Shown: positions 1-8,162, numbered from the stretch's first letter. The stretch is DNA of 64,000 nucleotides from Streptomyces filipinensis (GCF_014649495.1 NZ_BMTD01000004.1:62001-126000); one strand, 5' to 3'. Translations and numbers: made by a program. The notes: a model not told the origin generated them from the sequence alone.

Positions 1-289
1 CCGCCCACAGGGGCTGCTCGTCGAGCAGGTCGTCCATGCGGGAGCCCTCGCGCAGGCTGACCAGGACCAGCGGCGGGTCGAGGGAGACGGACAGGAAGGC
101 GGTGGCGGTCATGCCGACGTCCTCCATGCCGGGCGCGTCCGGGTCGTCCGGGTCCAGCGGCGGTTCCTGCGCGGTCACCAGGACCACCCCGGCGGCCAGC
201 CGGGACATCGCGGCCCGGAACTCGTCGTTGCTCACCCCCTCAGCATGCCCGGAAGCGGCGGTGGCGGTGGGTGAGGGAGTCTTCAGCAC
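1..289 (-). CDS. Flavin reductase-like (FMN-binding split barrel) protein, 5' part only
   Basis: The reverse strand encodes the N-terminal part of a flavin reductase-like domain; the gene runs off the left edge. Visible residues include FRAAMSRLAAGVVLVTA and, later, GMTATAFLSVSLDPPLVLV, the typical first strands of this fold, which binds FMN and either reduces flavin or supplies it to a monooxygenase. Two GTG starts are possible: at 289 (18 extra codons with lower third-position GC) and at 235, where a GAGGGG run sits almost against the start. I give the longer form, but 235 may be correct. No C-terminal part is visible, so the exact substrate cannot be stated. Confidence 0.7.
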   Translation of the reverse strand, partial: MLKTPSPTATAASGHAEGVSNDEFRAAMSRLAAGVVLVTAQEPPLDPDDPDAPGMEDVGMTATAFLSVSLDPPLVLVSLREGSRMDDLLDEQPLWA

Positions 290-635
290 GCCGGAAACGC
301 TAGTCTCCGCTCCGCGCGCACCGCATCGGGCGTCGGCCCGAGGCGGGTCCTAGGACCAGGGGCGGACCGCTGTGTACGTCTGTGTACGCAAAGTGAACAG
401 ACACGCAAAAATTGCGTTCAGTAACCGCATGGGGAAACCGCAGAAACTCCACTCAATTGTTCACGTTCTTCTGTGACTTGAGTCACAAGGGGCAGGAATT
501 GTTGACCCTGTGTACCGAGTGGGCAGCGCGCTGTGATTCAGTGGCGGGGAAACTGGAACAGCACCGTAAGCGGCACCCTGAAGAAGCGCCGACGACAACC
601 CTTGATTCGCTGCGAGGTCTCGGGGGAGGGCGAGC
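290..635. other. Intergenic region between the flavin reductase gene and cdgB
   Basis: No coding frame is convincing here. The stretch is less GC-rich than its surroundings and holds two notable signals described separately: a direct repeat of TGTGTACG (371-378 and 381-388, ten bases apart) and a perfect CRP-type palindrome (472-487). It probably contains the promoters of both divergent genes. Confidence 0.6.
472..487. promoter_or_regulatory. CRP-type palindrome upstream of cdgB
   Basis: TGTGA-CTTGAG-TCACA is a perfect match to the TGTGA-N6-TCACA core bound by cAMP receptor proteins; Streptomyces Crp is known to bind a very similar GTGAC-N6-GTCAC sequence. It lies about 150 bases before the cdgB start. 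Function is inferred from sequence only. Confidence 0.5.
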
Positions 636-2291
636 ATGGAGACCGAGTCGGAGCCGTATGTCCGCCTTGCGTCCCTGCGACAGCTGCACCAGGTCATGGC
701 CGACATGAACACGGCACGCAGCCTGGCGGACACACTGCAGACCGTCTCCGACGGCGCCGTACACGCCCTCGGCTACGAGATGGCGTGCGTGAACCTCGTG
801 CGCCCCGACGGCGACCTCGTCGTCGCCGCGTTCTCCGGGAACTCCGCCGCCGAGGCCCTGATCACCGGCCGGGTCGGCTCCCGTGAGTCCTGGGAGCGGC
901 GGCTGAACATGGGCGAGCGCTGGGGTGACCTGATCTTCATACCGCACACCGAGGGCTGGGTCCTCGACGACGACGACGTCCCCCAGTGGTACACCGACGG
1001 CCCGGCCCCCCGCTTCGAGGACGAGTGGCACCCCTCGGACCGCCTCTTCGCGCCCATGTACACCCCGGGCGTGCAGGGCGGCTCCTCCGGTGAGCTGCTC
1101 GGGGTGATCTCCGTCGACCGGCCGCGCAACGGCCGCCACCCCGGCGCCTGGGGCCGCGAGGCCCTGCAGATGTACGCCTTCCAGGCCGCCATCGCGATCA
1201 GCAACGCGCGTCTGCGTGCGAACATGCAGCGCGCCCTGGTCCGCCTGGAGCGCGAGCAGCAGGCCCTGCGGGCCAGTGAGGAAAGCTTCAGGCAGGCCTT
1301 CGAGTACGCCCCCTCCGGCATGGCCATCGCCGAGATGGGTGGCGACCAGCACGGCCGCATCCTGCGCAGCAACGACGCCCTGTGCCGCCTGCTGGGCCGC
1401 CCGGCCTCCGCGATGCGCCGCTACTCCTTCTCCGACCTGGTCCACCCCGAGGACATCGGCACCCTGCTGAGGACCTCCGCCGAGGGCGGCCGGGCCGAGC
1501 TGCGCCTGGGCCGCCGCGACGGCACGTACGTCTGGGTGTCCCTCCGTAACTCCGTCGTCGCGGACGCCGCCGACGGCCCCCGCTTCCTCCTCACCCACGT
1601 CGAGGACATAGAGGAGCGCAAGCGCCGCGAGCTGCAGCTCGCCCACCGCGCCTCCCACGACTCGCTCACCGGCCTGCCGAACTCCGCCGAGCTGCGCTCG
1701 CGCCTGTCGGCCCGGCTGTGCCGGCGCCCCGCCCACGCCGGTGAGCTGGAGTCCCTGGACGCGGCCTACGGCCACCCCGCCTTCGACGCCCCCGCCGGGC
1801 ACGGCTTCGACTTCCGGCCGGGCACGGAGGGCTACGACGCCTACGACCACCATGTCCACACCGTGGCCCCCGAGGACGACCGGGACGACGGCACCAAGGG
1901 CCTCGCGGTCCTCTTCTGCGACCTCGACGGCTTCAAGTCGATCAACGACCGCTTCGGGCACAACGCGGGCGACGCGGTCCTGATCGAGGTGGCCCGGCGC
2001 CTTTCGCGTGGGGTACGCGACGGGGACACGGTGGCCCGTCTGGGCGGCGACGAGTTCGTGATCCTCGCCGACGGCCTCGGCCGGGCCGACGCCCAGGACC
2101 TCGCCGTCCGGCTGCGCAACGAGATCATCCAGCCGATCCGGGCCGAGGGCCGGGCCGTCCGGGTGGGCGCGAGTTTCGGCATCGGATGGGCACACTGCGG
2201 CATGACTGCGGACGAAGTGTTGAAGTCAGCCGACGAGCGTATGTACGTAGAGAAACGATCTCGTCCCAAACAACACCGACGCGCCGGATGA
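636..2291 (+). CDS. cdgB: Diguanylate cyclase CdgB (GAF-PAS-GGDEF)
   Basis: Makes cyclic di-GMP from two GTP; in Streptomyces this messenger controls the switch between vegetative growth and sporulation through BldD. The 551-residue protein has a GAF-like region (about 15-195), a short coiled segment, a PAS domain (about 215-330) and a C-terminal GGDEF domain. The catalytic motif GGDEF is intact at 470-474, and an RxxD inhibitory site (RDGD, 461-464) lies exactly five residues before it, so product inhibition is expected. About 60 Asp/Gly/His-rich residues are inserted near the start of the GGDEF domain (about 365-420). No EAL domain is present. The architecture and the neighbourhood match S. 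coelicolor cdgB, a known BldD target. The start is the ATG after GGGGGAGGGCGAGC. Confidence 0.92.
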   Translation: METESEPYVRLASLRQLHQVMADMNTARSLADTLQTVSDGAVHALGYEMACVNLVRPDGDLVVAAFSGNSAAEALITGRVGSRESWERRLNMGERWGDLIFIPHTEGWVLDDDDVPQWYTDGPAPRFEDEWHPSDRLFAPMYTPGVQGGSSGELLGVISVDRPRNGRHPGAWGREALQMYAFQAAIAISNARLRANMQRALVRLEREQQALRASEESFRQAFEYAPSGMAIAEMGGDQHGRILRSNDALCRLLGRPASAMRRYSFSDLVHPEDIGTLLRTSAEGGRAELRLGRRDGTYVWVSLRNSVVADAADGPRFLLTHVEDIEERKRRELQLAHRASHDSLTGLPNSAELRSRLSARLCRRPAHAGELESLDAAYGHPAFDAPAGHGFDFRPGTEGYDAYDHHVHTVAPEDDRDDGTKGLAVLFCDLDGFKSINDRFGHNAGDAVLIEVARRLSRGVRDGDTVARLGGDEFVILADGLGRADAQDLAVRLRNEIIQPIRAEGRAVRVGASFGIGWAHCGMTADEVLKSADERMYVEKRSRPKQHRRAG

Positions 2292-2408
2292 CCCGCAGGT
2301 CAGAGAGTTGATGCGGTCTGAGTCACCCGTTTGGCCCACTCGGAGCGGGTAGGCTCGCCCTTCCAGACCTGTATCGCATCCACCCGCACCTGCTGAGGAG
2401 ACCAAGGG

Positions 2409-3332
2409 ATGACGCCCGGCGAAAACGGCCCGAGCACGCCCGAGGACGACGACCCGTTCGGCTATCTGTACGCCGACGGCCAGGCCAGAGGAGCCCAGCC
2501 GCCGTCCGGAGGTTACGGCTACCCGAACTCGGTCAGCAGAGTGCGTACGGTCGGCGAGCGCCAGTACGCCCAGCAGCCGCAGTACGGCCAGCCGACCGTG
2601 CCGCAGCAGCAGGGCGCCTACGCCCAGCCGAACGCCCATTACCAGGCCCCTGAGACCCTGCCCGGCGGCACCCCGCCCGGACGCCAGCCGGCGCCCCCGG
2701 CCCCCGGCCGCCGCGGCCCCAACACCAAGGGCCTCCTGATCGGCGCGATCGCGGTGGTCGCCGCGGTCGTCATCGGCATCGGCGTCGCCATGCTCAACGG
2801 CAACGACGACAAGAAGACCGACAACGAGGCCGACACGACCCCGACCCAGTCCCAGAGCCACGCACCCCGTCCGTCGGCGAGCAGTGCGTCGGCGAGCGAC
2901 GCGCTGCACGCCGACGCCTCGGCCCTCACGCCGGCCGGCGGTGCGGCGAAGGCTTCGGACGTCAAGGGCGCGACCTCCTCCGACGGCAGCTATGTGACGG
3001 GGCTGAACCAGCCCGGCGCCTCGGTCACCTGGAACGTCAACGCCCCGTCGGACGGCTCGTACACCCTGTTCGTGTACTACAGCACGGCCGACGACGACCA
3101 GTCGATGACGGTCACCGTCAACGGCACCCCGTTCGGCAGCAAGCTGGGCATGGTGAACTACCGCCACGCCAAGAACGGCGACTTCGCCAACGGCTGGACG
3201 TACTCCTACGTGTGGCCGACCCTGAAGCAGGGCCCCAACACGATCTCCGTCTCCTGTGGCTCCGGCGACAAGTGCAACGCCCTGATCAGCAAGGTCAAGC
3301 TGAAGCAGGGTCAGGTCAAGAAGGACGTCTAG
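2409..3332 (+). CDS. Membrane-anchored protein with C-terminal carbohydrate-binding (CBM6/35-like) domain
   Basis: 307 residues. The N-terminal 100 residues are Pro/Gln/Tyr-rich and probably cytoplasmic; one membrane helix (about 108-131, GLLIGAIAVVAAVVIGIG) follows, then a Ser/Thr/Ala linker. A beta-rich extracellular domain (about 175-307) carries the pattern typical of CBM6/CBM35 modules (GASVTWNVNAPSDGSYTLFV, TVTVNGTPFGSKL). It probably binds wall or environmental polysaccharide; no catalytic residues are seen. A good ribosome binding site (GAGGAGACC) precedes the ATG. Its TAG stop shares the palindromic CTAG at 3329-3332 with the stop of the converging kinase gene. Confidence 0.75.
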   Translation: MTPGENGPSTPEDDDPFGYLYADGQARGAQPPSGGYGYPNSVSRVRTVGERQYAQQPQYGQPTVPQQQGAYAQPNAHYQAPETLPGGTPPGRQPAPPAPGRRGPNTKGLLIGAIAVVAAVVIGIGVAMLNGNDDKKTDNEADTTPTQSQSHAPRPSASSASASDALHADASALTPAGGAAKASDVKGATSSDGSYVTGLNQPGASVTWNVNAPSDGSYTLFVYYSTADDDQSMTVTVNGTPFGSKLGMVNYRHAKNGDFANGWTYSYVWPTLKQGPNTISVSCGSGDKCNALISKVKLKQGQVKKDV

Positions 3333-4258
3333 GCCGCGCTGACGACCCCGGTCACCGCCACCCGCCCCCGCAGCTCCTCGTACACCGCGGGGTCGAACTC
3401 GCCGGCGGCCGGGGCCCGAACCGTCGCCGCCGACAACGCGGCCGCGCGGGCCAGCCGTTCCGGCCAGGGGAGTTTCTCGACCAGGCCCGAGAGCAGGCCC
3501 GCGACCGCGGAGTCGCCCGCGCCCGTCGGGTTGCCGTGGAGGCGGGCGGGGGGTGTGGCGCGCCAGCGGCCCTCGGGGGTGGCGGCCAGCAGGCCTTCCG
3601 CGCCCAGAGAGGCGACCACCGCGTGGGCGCCGCGGCGGCGGGCGTCCTGGGTGGCGCGCAACGGTTCGTGGGAGCCGGTGAGTTCGGCCAGTTCGTCGGT
3701 GTTGGGTTTGATCAGGTCGGGGCGGGCCGCCACCCCGCGGCGGAGCGGTTCGCCGCTGGTGTCCAGCAGCACGGGGACGCCGTGGGAGCGGGCGGTCCGG
3801 ACCAGGTTCGCGTACGCGCCGACCGGGACGCCCGGGGGCAGGCTGCCGCACAGGGCCACCGCCGAGGTGCCGGCCAGCAGCTCCTCGTAGCGGTCCAGGA
3901 ACACACCCCACTCGGCCGGCTCGATCTGCGGACCAGGCTCGTTCAACTGGGTGGTGTCACCCGAGAGTTCGTCCACCACGGCGATCGTGCGCCGGGTCGC
4001 TCCGGCGACCGGGACCAGCGCGTCCGTCAGGCCGTCGATGCCGGCCAGCCGGTCGCGTATCGCCCGGCCGGTCGCGGCGCCCGCGAAGCCCGTGACCGTC
4101 ACCTCGTGGCCGAGCGCGGCCAGCACCCGGGCCACGTTCACACCCTTGCCGCCCGGCCGCTCGACGACCTCCGAGACCCGGTGCGAGGCGTGCGGCCGCA
4201 GCGACCGCACGCGATAGGTGAGGTCGAGAGCGGTGTTCAGCGTGACCGTGAGGATCAC
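3329..4258 (-). CDS. PfkB-family hexose-phosphate kinase (1-phosphofructokinase / tagatose-6-phosphate kinase type)
   Basis: 309 residues of the 1-phosphofructokinase subgroup of the PfkB (ribokinase) fold. It has the N-terminal signature PGGKGVNVARVLAALG, the phosphate-contacting region IKPNTDELAELTG, and the C-terminal GNPTGAGDSAVAGLLSG with the catalytic Asp of GAGD. Members phosphorylate fructose-1-P, tagatose-6-P or related sugar phosphates with ATP. It lies downstream of nagA in the same direction, but a hairpin (4341-4370) and 134 bases separate them, so co-transcription is uncertain. Its position makes an amino-sugar-derived substrate possible. The GTG start is supported by GGGAGG about 12 bases upstream. 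Exact substrate unknown. Confidence 0.85.
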   Translation of the reverse strand: MILTVTLNTALDLTYRVRSLRPHASHRVSEVVERPGGKGVNVARVLAALGHEVTVTGFAGAATGRAIRDRLAGIDGLTDALVPVAGATRRTIAVVDELSGDTTQLNEPGPQIEPAEWGVFLDRYEELLAGTSAVALCGSLPPGVPVGAYANLVRTARSHGVPVLLDTSGEPLRRGVAARPDLIKPNTDELAELTGSHEPLRATQDARRRGAHAVVASLGAEGLLAATPEGRWRATPPARLHGNPTGAGDSAVAGLLSGLVEKLPWPERLARAAALSAATVRAPAAGEFDPAVYEELRGRVAVTGVVSAA

Positions 4259-4340
4259 CCGGGCCGACCTCCCTCGAAGTCCCTCGCGACCGTCGTCGCG
4301 CCTGTCATCGGTTTCCGGGCCTCGATCATGCCAAAGAGAA

Positions 4341-4370
4341 GGCGGCCGGCCCAGTCACGAGTCGGCCGCC
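4341..4370. terminator. Hairpin between nagA and the PfkB kinase gene
   Basis: GGCGGCCG (4341-4348) pairs with CGGCCGCC (4363-4370) across a 14-base loop. It lies 23 bases after the nagA stop, so it may end or attenuate nagKA transcription. Confidence 0.5.
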
Positions 4371-4392
4371 GTCGAGGGAAAAGACGGGCAGA

Positions 4393-5535
4393 TCAGGCCA
4401 GTTGGGGCGGGATCACCCACGCGCCCCGCCGCATCACGCCCTTGAGGGCGAAGTCCGCGTCCAGCAGCAGCAGGTCGGCGTCCTTGCCGGGCTCCAGGGA
4501 GCCGACGCGGTCGAAGAGGCCCAGGAGGCGGGCCGGGTTCGCGGACAGGGCCGCCACCGCGTCCTCGACCGACAGCTTGTCGACGGTCACCGCCCGCTGG
4601 AACGCCCGGTCCTGGGTGAGCGTCGAGCCGGCGATGGAGCCGCCCTCCACCAGCCGCGCCACCCCCTCGCTGACCTCGACCTCCAGCGGGCCGAGCATGT
4701 AGCGGCCGTCGCCGGTGCCGGCCGCGTCCATCGCGTCCGTGATGAAGGCGACGCGGGAGGCGCCCGCGCGGTGGAAGGCCAGCTCCAGGGCGGCGGGGTG
4801 GAGGTGCACGCCGTCGTTGATCAGCTCGACCGTGACCCGCTCGTCCTCCAGCAGGGCTGCGACCGGGCCGGGCGCGCGGTGGCCCAGCGGGGGCATCGCG
4901 TTGAAGAGGTGGGTGGCGACCGTGGCGCCCGCCTCGATGGCCTCGACCGTCTGCTCGTACGTCGCGTCCGTGTGGCCGATCGCCGCGATCACCCCGTGCT
5001 CGGCGAGCAGCCGCACGGAGTCGATGCCGCCCGGCAGTTCGGCGGCGAGGGTGACCATCTTCGCCCGGCCGCGCGCCGCGTCGATCAGCTTGCGCACCTC
5101 GGCCGGGTCCGGGTCGCGCAGCAGCTCCTCGGAGTGCGCGCCCTTGCGGCACGGTGAGATGAACGGCCCCTCGAAGTGGATACCGGCGATCTCCCCCTGC
5201 TCGGCCAGCTCGCTCAGCAGCCCGGCCTGCCGCACCAGCAGGTCCATCTCGTCCGTGACGGTCGAGGCGACGAGGGTGGTGGTGCCGTGCAGGCGGTGCG
5301 TGCGGATCGCGGTGAGGATCTGCTCGGGGGTGCCGGAGAAGGAGGCTCCGCCGCCGCCGTGGTTGTGGATGTCGACGAAGCCCGGGACCAGCCAGTGGCC
5401 GGTCACGTCGACGACCTCGGCACTCTCGGCGGCCGTGGCGACGATCCTCGTACCCTCGACGGACACGCGGCCGTCGTCCACCACTCCGCTGGGCAGCACC
5501 ACCCGAGCACCTGCGAGAACCAAGCTGGGAGCCAT
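4393..5535 (-). CDS. nagA: N-acetylglucosamine-6-phosphate deacetylase
   Basis: Removes acetate from GlcNAc-6-phosphate to give glucosamine-6-phosphate, the step that leads amino sugars to NagB or to wall precursors. The 380 residues carry the amidohydrolase features: metal ligands in DIHNHGGGG (His57, His59), HFEGPFI with the metal-binding Glu, IGHTDA, THLFNAM, and the catalytic Asp in FITDAMDAAG. The frame stays open upstream to 5634, but the correct start is the ATG at 5535: GGAGG lies about 9 bases before it, and this ATG overlaps the nagK stop by one base (TGATG). That points to translational coupling in a nagKA operon. Streptomyces nagA is known to be under DasR control. Confidence 0.95.
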   Translation of the reverse strand: MAPSLVLAGARVVLPSGVVDDGRVSVEGTRIVATAAESAEVVDVTGHWLVPGFVDIHNHGGGGASFSGTPEQILTAIRTHRLHGTTTLVASTVTDEMDLLVRQAGLLSELAEQGEIAGIHFEGPFISPCRKGAHSEELLRDPDPAEVRKLIDAARGRAKMVTLAAELPGGIDSVRLLAEHGVIAAIGHTDATYEQTVEAIEAGATVATHLFNAMPPLGHRAPGPVAALLEDERVTVELINDGVHLHPAALELAFHRAGASRVAFITDAMDAAGTGDGRYMLGPLEVEVSEGVARLVEGGSIAGSTLTQDRAFQRAVTVDKLSVEDAVAALSANPARLLGLFDRVGSLEPGKDADLLLLDADFALKGVMRRGAWVIPPQLA

Positions 5536-6509
5536 CAGGCGGTTACCTCCGGGGGGTCGGTGGGGTCGAGGTCGGTGGAGCCGGGTTCGGTGCGGTCGAG
5601 CAGGTCCCGGGCCAGCAGTCCCGCACCCAGGCAACCCGCCGAGTCGCCCAGGGCCGCGGGCACGATCGCCGGGAGCTTCTGGAAGGTGACCCGCCGCCGG
5701 ACGGCGTCCCGCAGCGGCTGGAACAACACTTCCCCCGCCTCGGCGAGACCGCCACCGATGATCAGGGTGCGCGGGTCCAGCAGGGTGAGCGCGGTGACCA
5801 GCCCGTCGGCGAGCGCGTCCACGGCCTCCTGCCAGACCCGGACGGCGTCCGGGTCGCCGGACGCGACGGCCTTGGCGCAGTCGGCGGCGTCCGCGTCCGG
5901 GTCCCCGCAGGCCGCCGCCCAGGCCTCGCTGACGGCGGACGCGGAGGCGTACCGCTCCAGGCAGCCGTGCTGCCCGCAGGGGCAGGAGACGCCGGACGGC
6001 CGTACGACGATGTGGCCGATCTCGCCGGCGAAACCGTGCGCGCCCGCCTCCACCCGCCCGCCGATGCCGATGGCGCCCGCGATCCCGGTGCCGAGCGGCA
6101 CGAACAGGAACCGGTCGGCGCCCTTGCCCGCGCCGATCCGGCCCTCGGCGAGGCCGCCGGTGCGCACGTCGTGGCCGAGGGCGACGGGGATGCCGAGCCG
6201 CTGGGTGAGCAGCGCCCGCAGGGGTACGTCCCGCCAGCCCAGGTTGGCCGCGTATGCGGCGACGCCCCGCTCCTCGTCGACGATGCCGGGGACCGCGATG
6301 CCGGCGGCGACGGCCGGTGCGCCATGGTGCGCGGCGCCGTGGGCGTGCAGCTCGGCGGCGAAGTCGAGGATCGTCCCGACCACCGCGTCCGGTCCGCGCT
6401 CGCGTCCGGTGGCGCGGCGGGCGAGGTGCAGCAGCTCGCCGTCGTCGCCGACGAGGGCGGCCTTCATCCCGGTACCGCCCACGTCCAGGGCGATGACATG
6501 TCTCACCAC
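5535..6509 (-). CDS. nagK: ROK-family N-acetylglucosamine kinase
   Basis: ROK kinase that phosphorylates GlcNAc to GlcNAc-6-phosphate, feeding NagA next in the operon. It shows the N-terminal ATP-binding DVGGTG, the sugar-contact regions NLGWRDVPL and LGHDVRTGG (catalytic Asp about 114), and the structural zinc site of ROK proteins, His166 plus CPCGQHGC (176-183). The frame is open to 6716, but upstream sequence is promoter region with DasR-type sites; GTG codons at 6509 or 6506 are the likely starts, with AGGG just upstream. The product has 324-325 residues and no helix-turn-helix, so it is an enzyme and not a ROK repressor. A glucokinase side activity cannot be excluded from sequence. Confidence 0.9.
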   Translation of the reverse strand: MVRHVIALDVGGTGMKAALVGDDGELLHLARRATGRERGPDAVVGTILDFAAELHAHGAAHHGAPAVAAGIAVPGIVDEERGVAAYAANLGWRDVPLRALLTQRLGIPVALGHDVRTGGLAEGRIGAGKGADRFLFVPLGTGIAGAIGIGGRVEAGAHGFAGEIGHIVVRPSGVSCPCGQHGCLERYASASAVSEAWAAACGDPDADAADCAKAVASGDPDAVRVWQEAVDALADGLVTALTLLDPRTLIIGGGLAEAGEVLFQPLRDAVRRRVTFQKLPAIVPAALGDSAGCLGAGLLARDLLDRTEPGSTDLDPTDPPEVTA

Positions 6510-6537
6510 GGACCCTAGTGTGAACCTCGCACCCGCA

Positions 6538-6571
6538 AGAGGTCTAGTCCACTCACGTGGTGTAGACCTTA
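6538..6571. promoter_or_regulatory. Two DasR (dre) sites between nagK and the sugar-binding lipoprotein gene
   Basis: Two inverted-repeat cores, GGTCTAGTCC (6541-6550) and GGTGTAGACC (6559-6568), lie with centres 18 bases apart. Against the dre consensus ACTGGTCTAGACCACT, the first 16-mer (6538-6553) matches at 13 positions and the second at about 10. DasR is the GntR-family repressor released by glucosamine-6-phosphate. These sites sit where they could control both nagKA and the divergent lipoprotein gene. Confidence 0.8.
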
Positions 6572-6618
6572 TGTGTCCATATATTGAACGGTCAGACAGC
6601 AGGGTTGGGGCTTTGACG

Positions 6619-7902
6619 GTGGGTCGGCGTACGGCAGGAACGATCGCGGTGGTGTCCGCACTGGGCATGACGGCGGTTCTCGGCGGCTGCGGGAGCACGG
6701 GCTCCTCCGACGTCACGTTGAGACTGGTCGCCGCCGACTACGGCGACTCCGCCGCGAACAGCTCCAAGAAGTACTGGGACACCCTGGTCAAGGCGTACGA
6801 GTCCAAGCACCCCGGCGTGAAGATCGACGTCAGCGTGTACTCCTGGAACGACGTCGACCGCAAGGTCAAGGACATGGTCGCGGCCGGGCACGCCCCCGAC
6901 ATGGCGCAGATCGGCGCCTACGCCGACTACGCGGCCGCCGGCAAGCTCTACCCGGCCTCCGAGCTGCTCTCCATCCGCACCCAGGCGGACTTCCTCTCCC
7001 AGCTCTCCGAGGCCGGCCAGTGGAACCACACGCAGTACGGCATCCCCTTCGCCGCCTCCACGCGCGTGCTCTTCTACAACAAGACCCTCTTCGCCAAGGC
7101 CGGCATCACGCCGCCCACCACCTGGGACGAACTGGCCGCCGACGCCGGGACGCTCAAGGACAAGGGCGTGAAGTACCCCTTCGCGCTGCCGCTCGGCCCC
7201 GAGGAGGCCCAGGCCGAGACCATGCAGTGGCTGCTCAGCGGGGCGAGCGGCGGCACCGGCTACACCGACGACATCGGCACCTACACCATCGACTCCGCGC
7301 CGAACGTCGAAACCCTCACCTGGCTCAGGGACGACCTGGTCGGCAAGGGCCTGACCGGCCCGGTCGCGCCCGCCAAGCTCAACCGCGCGGACGCCTTCGC
7401 GGCCTTCGCCGACGGCCAGGTCGGCATGCTCAACGGGCACCCCACCCTGATCCAGCAGGCCGAGAAGAAGGGCGTGAAGTTCGGCATGGTGCCGATGCCG
7501 GGCCGCACCGGCAAGGCCAGGGCCTCCATGGGCGTCGCCGACTGGATGATGGCCTTCAAGCAGAACGGGCACGCCGAGCAGACCGGCGACTTCCTGAACT
7601 TCGTCTACAGCGAGAAGAACGTCCTGGACTTCTCCCGCACCTACGGCCTGCTCCCGGTCACCGGCTCGGCGTCCAACACCATGGGCGAGTCGGGCGCCGC
7701 GGCCGACAAGGCCCTGCGCCCCTTCCTCGACCAGCTGCCCACCTCCGAGCTGTACCCCGTCGGCAAGACCTCCTGGGCGGCGGTCAGCGCGGCCGTGAAG
7801 CAGAACATCGGTCAGGCCGTCGCCCCCGGCGGCAGCCCCTCCGGCGTGCTGTCCCGGCTCCAGGCGACGGCGACCGCGGCCGACAGCGGCGACGCGGGCT
7901 GA
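6619..7902 (+). CDS. Orphan sugar-binding lipoprotein (ABC transporter family 1 type)
   Basis: 427-residue extracellular solute-binding protein. The N terminus has a positive stretch (GRRTAG), a hydrophobic segment and a lipobox ending LGGC, so it should be lipid-anchored outside the membrane. The mature part shows the periplasmic-binding fold: VKIDVSVYSWNDVDRKVKDM, APDMAQIGAYADYAAAG, YGIPFAASTRVLFYNKTLF. No permease or ATPase genes follow; the next gene is a DUF3263 protein. It must therefore use a transporter encoded elsewhere or act as a sensor. Starts are ambiguous: GTG 6619 (GGGG upstream), TTG 6613, or ATG 6571, which would lie at the edge of a dre site and is least likely. The divergent nagKA operon and dre sites suggest an amino-sugar ligand. 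Confidence 0.85.
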   Translation: MGRRTAGTIAVVSALGMTAVLGGCGSTGSSDVTLRLVAADYGDSAANSSKKYWDTLVKAYESKHPGVKIDVSVYSWNDVDRKVKDMVAAGHAPDMAQIGAYADYAAAGKLYPASELLSIRTQADFLSQLSEAGQWNHTQYGIPFAASTRVLFYNKTLFAKAGITPPTTWDELAADAGTLKDKGVKYPFALPLGPEEAQAETMQWLLSGASGGTGYTDDIGTYTIDSAPNVETLTWLRDDLVGKGLTGPVAPAKLNRADAFAAFADGQVGMLNGHPTLIQQAEKKGVKFGMVPMPGRTGKARASMGVADWMMAFKQNGHAEQTGDFLNFVYSEKNVLDFSRTYGLLPVTGSASNTMGESGAAADKALRPFLDQLPTSELYPVGKTSWAAVSAAVKQNIGQAVAPGGSPSGVLSRLQATATAADSGDAG

Positions 7903-7937
7903 GCCGGTTGTCGGTGCCCGGCGCTACGGTGGCGGGC

Positions 7938-8162
7938 ATGGAACTCGGCCACCGCGAACAAGCCATCCTCGCGCTGGAGCGCCGCGGCTTCCCCGGCCCC
8001 GGCGCGAAGGAGCGGGCGATACGCGAGGAACTGGGCCTGTCCCCGGTCCGCTACTACCAGCTGCTGAACGCCCTGCTGGACGACGAGCGGGCCCTGGCGC
8101 TGGACCCGGTGACGGTGAACCGCCTGCGCCGGGTGAGGGAAGCCCACCGCACAGAACGCTGA
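7938..8162 (+). CDS. DUF3263 family small protein
   Basis: 74 residues, widely kept in Streptomyces. The sequence LGHREQAILALERRGF, then AKERAIREELGLSPVRYYQLLNALLDD, looks like a small helix-turn-helix resembling sigma-factor or transposase-type DNA-binding helices. The C terminus is basic. It lies 35 bases after the sugar-binding lipoprotein gene and may be co-transcribed. The ATG start has only a weak GGCGGGC upstream. Function unknown. Confidence 0.75.
   Translation: MELGHREQAILALERRGFPGPGAKERAIREELGLSPVRYYQLLNALLDDERALALDPVTVNRLRRVREAHRTER

Noticed and set aside
290..635. BldD box upstream of cdgB
   Set aside because: BldD is known to act on cdgB, but I found no convincing TNAC-N5-GTNA match. 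The TGAC-TTGA-GTCA within the CRP-type palindrome has a four-base spacer, so I report only the palindrome.
483..2195. 570-codon open frame on the minus strand opposite cdgB
   Set aside because: A codon-bias shadow: in very GC-rich DNA the antisense frame of a real gene lacks stops. The translation is Val/Gly/Ala-rich without motifs, while the plus-strand frame has GAF, PAS and GGDEF domains.
3329..3332. Stop-codon overlap between converging genes as a sign of misannotation
   Set aside because: CTAG is its own reverse complement, so TAG can end both genes cleanly; both protein ends fit their families.
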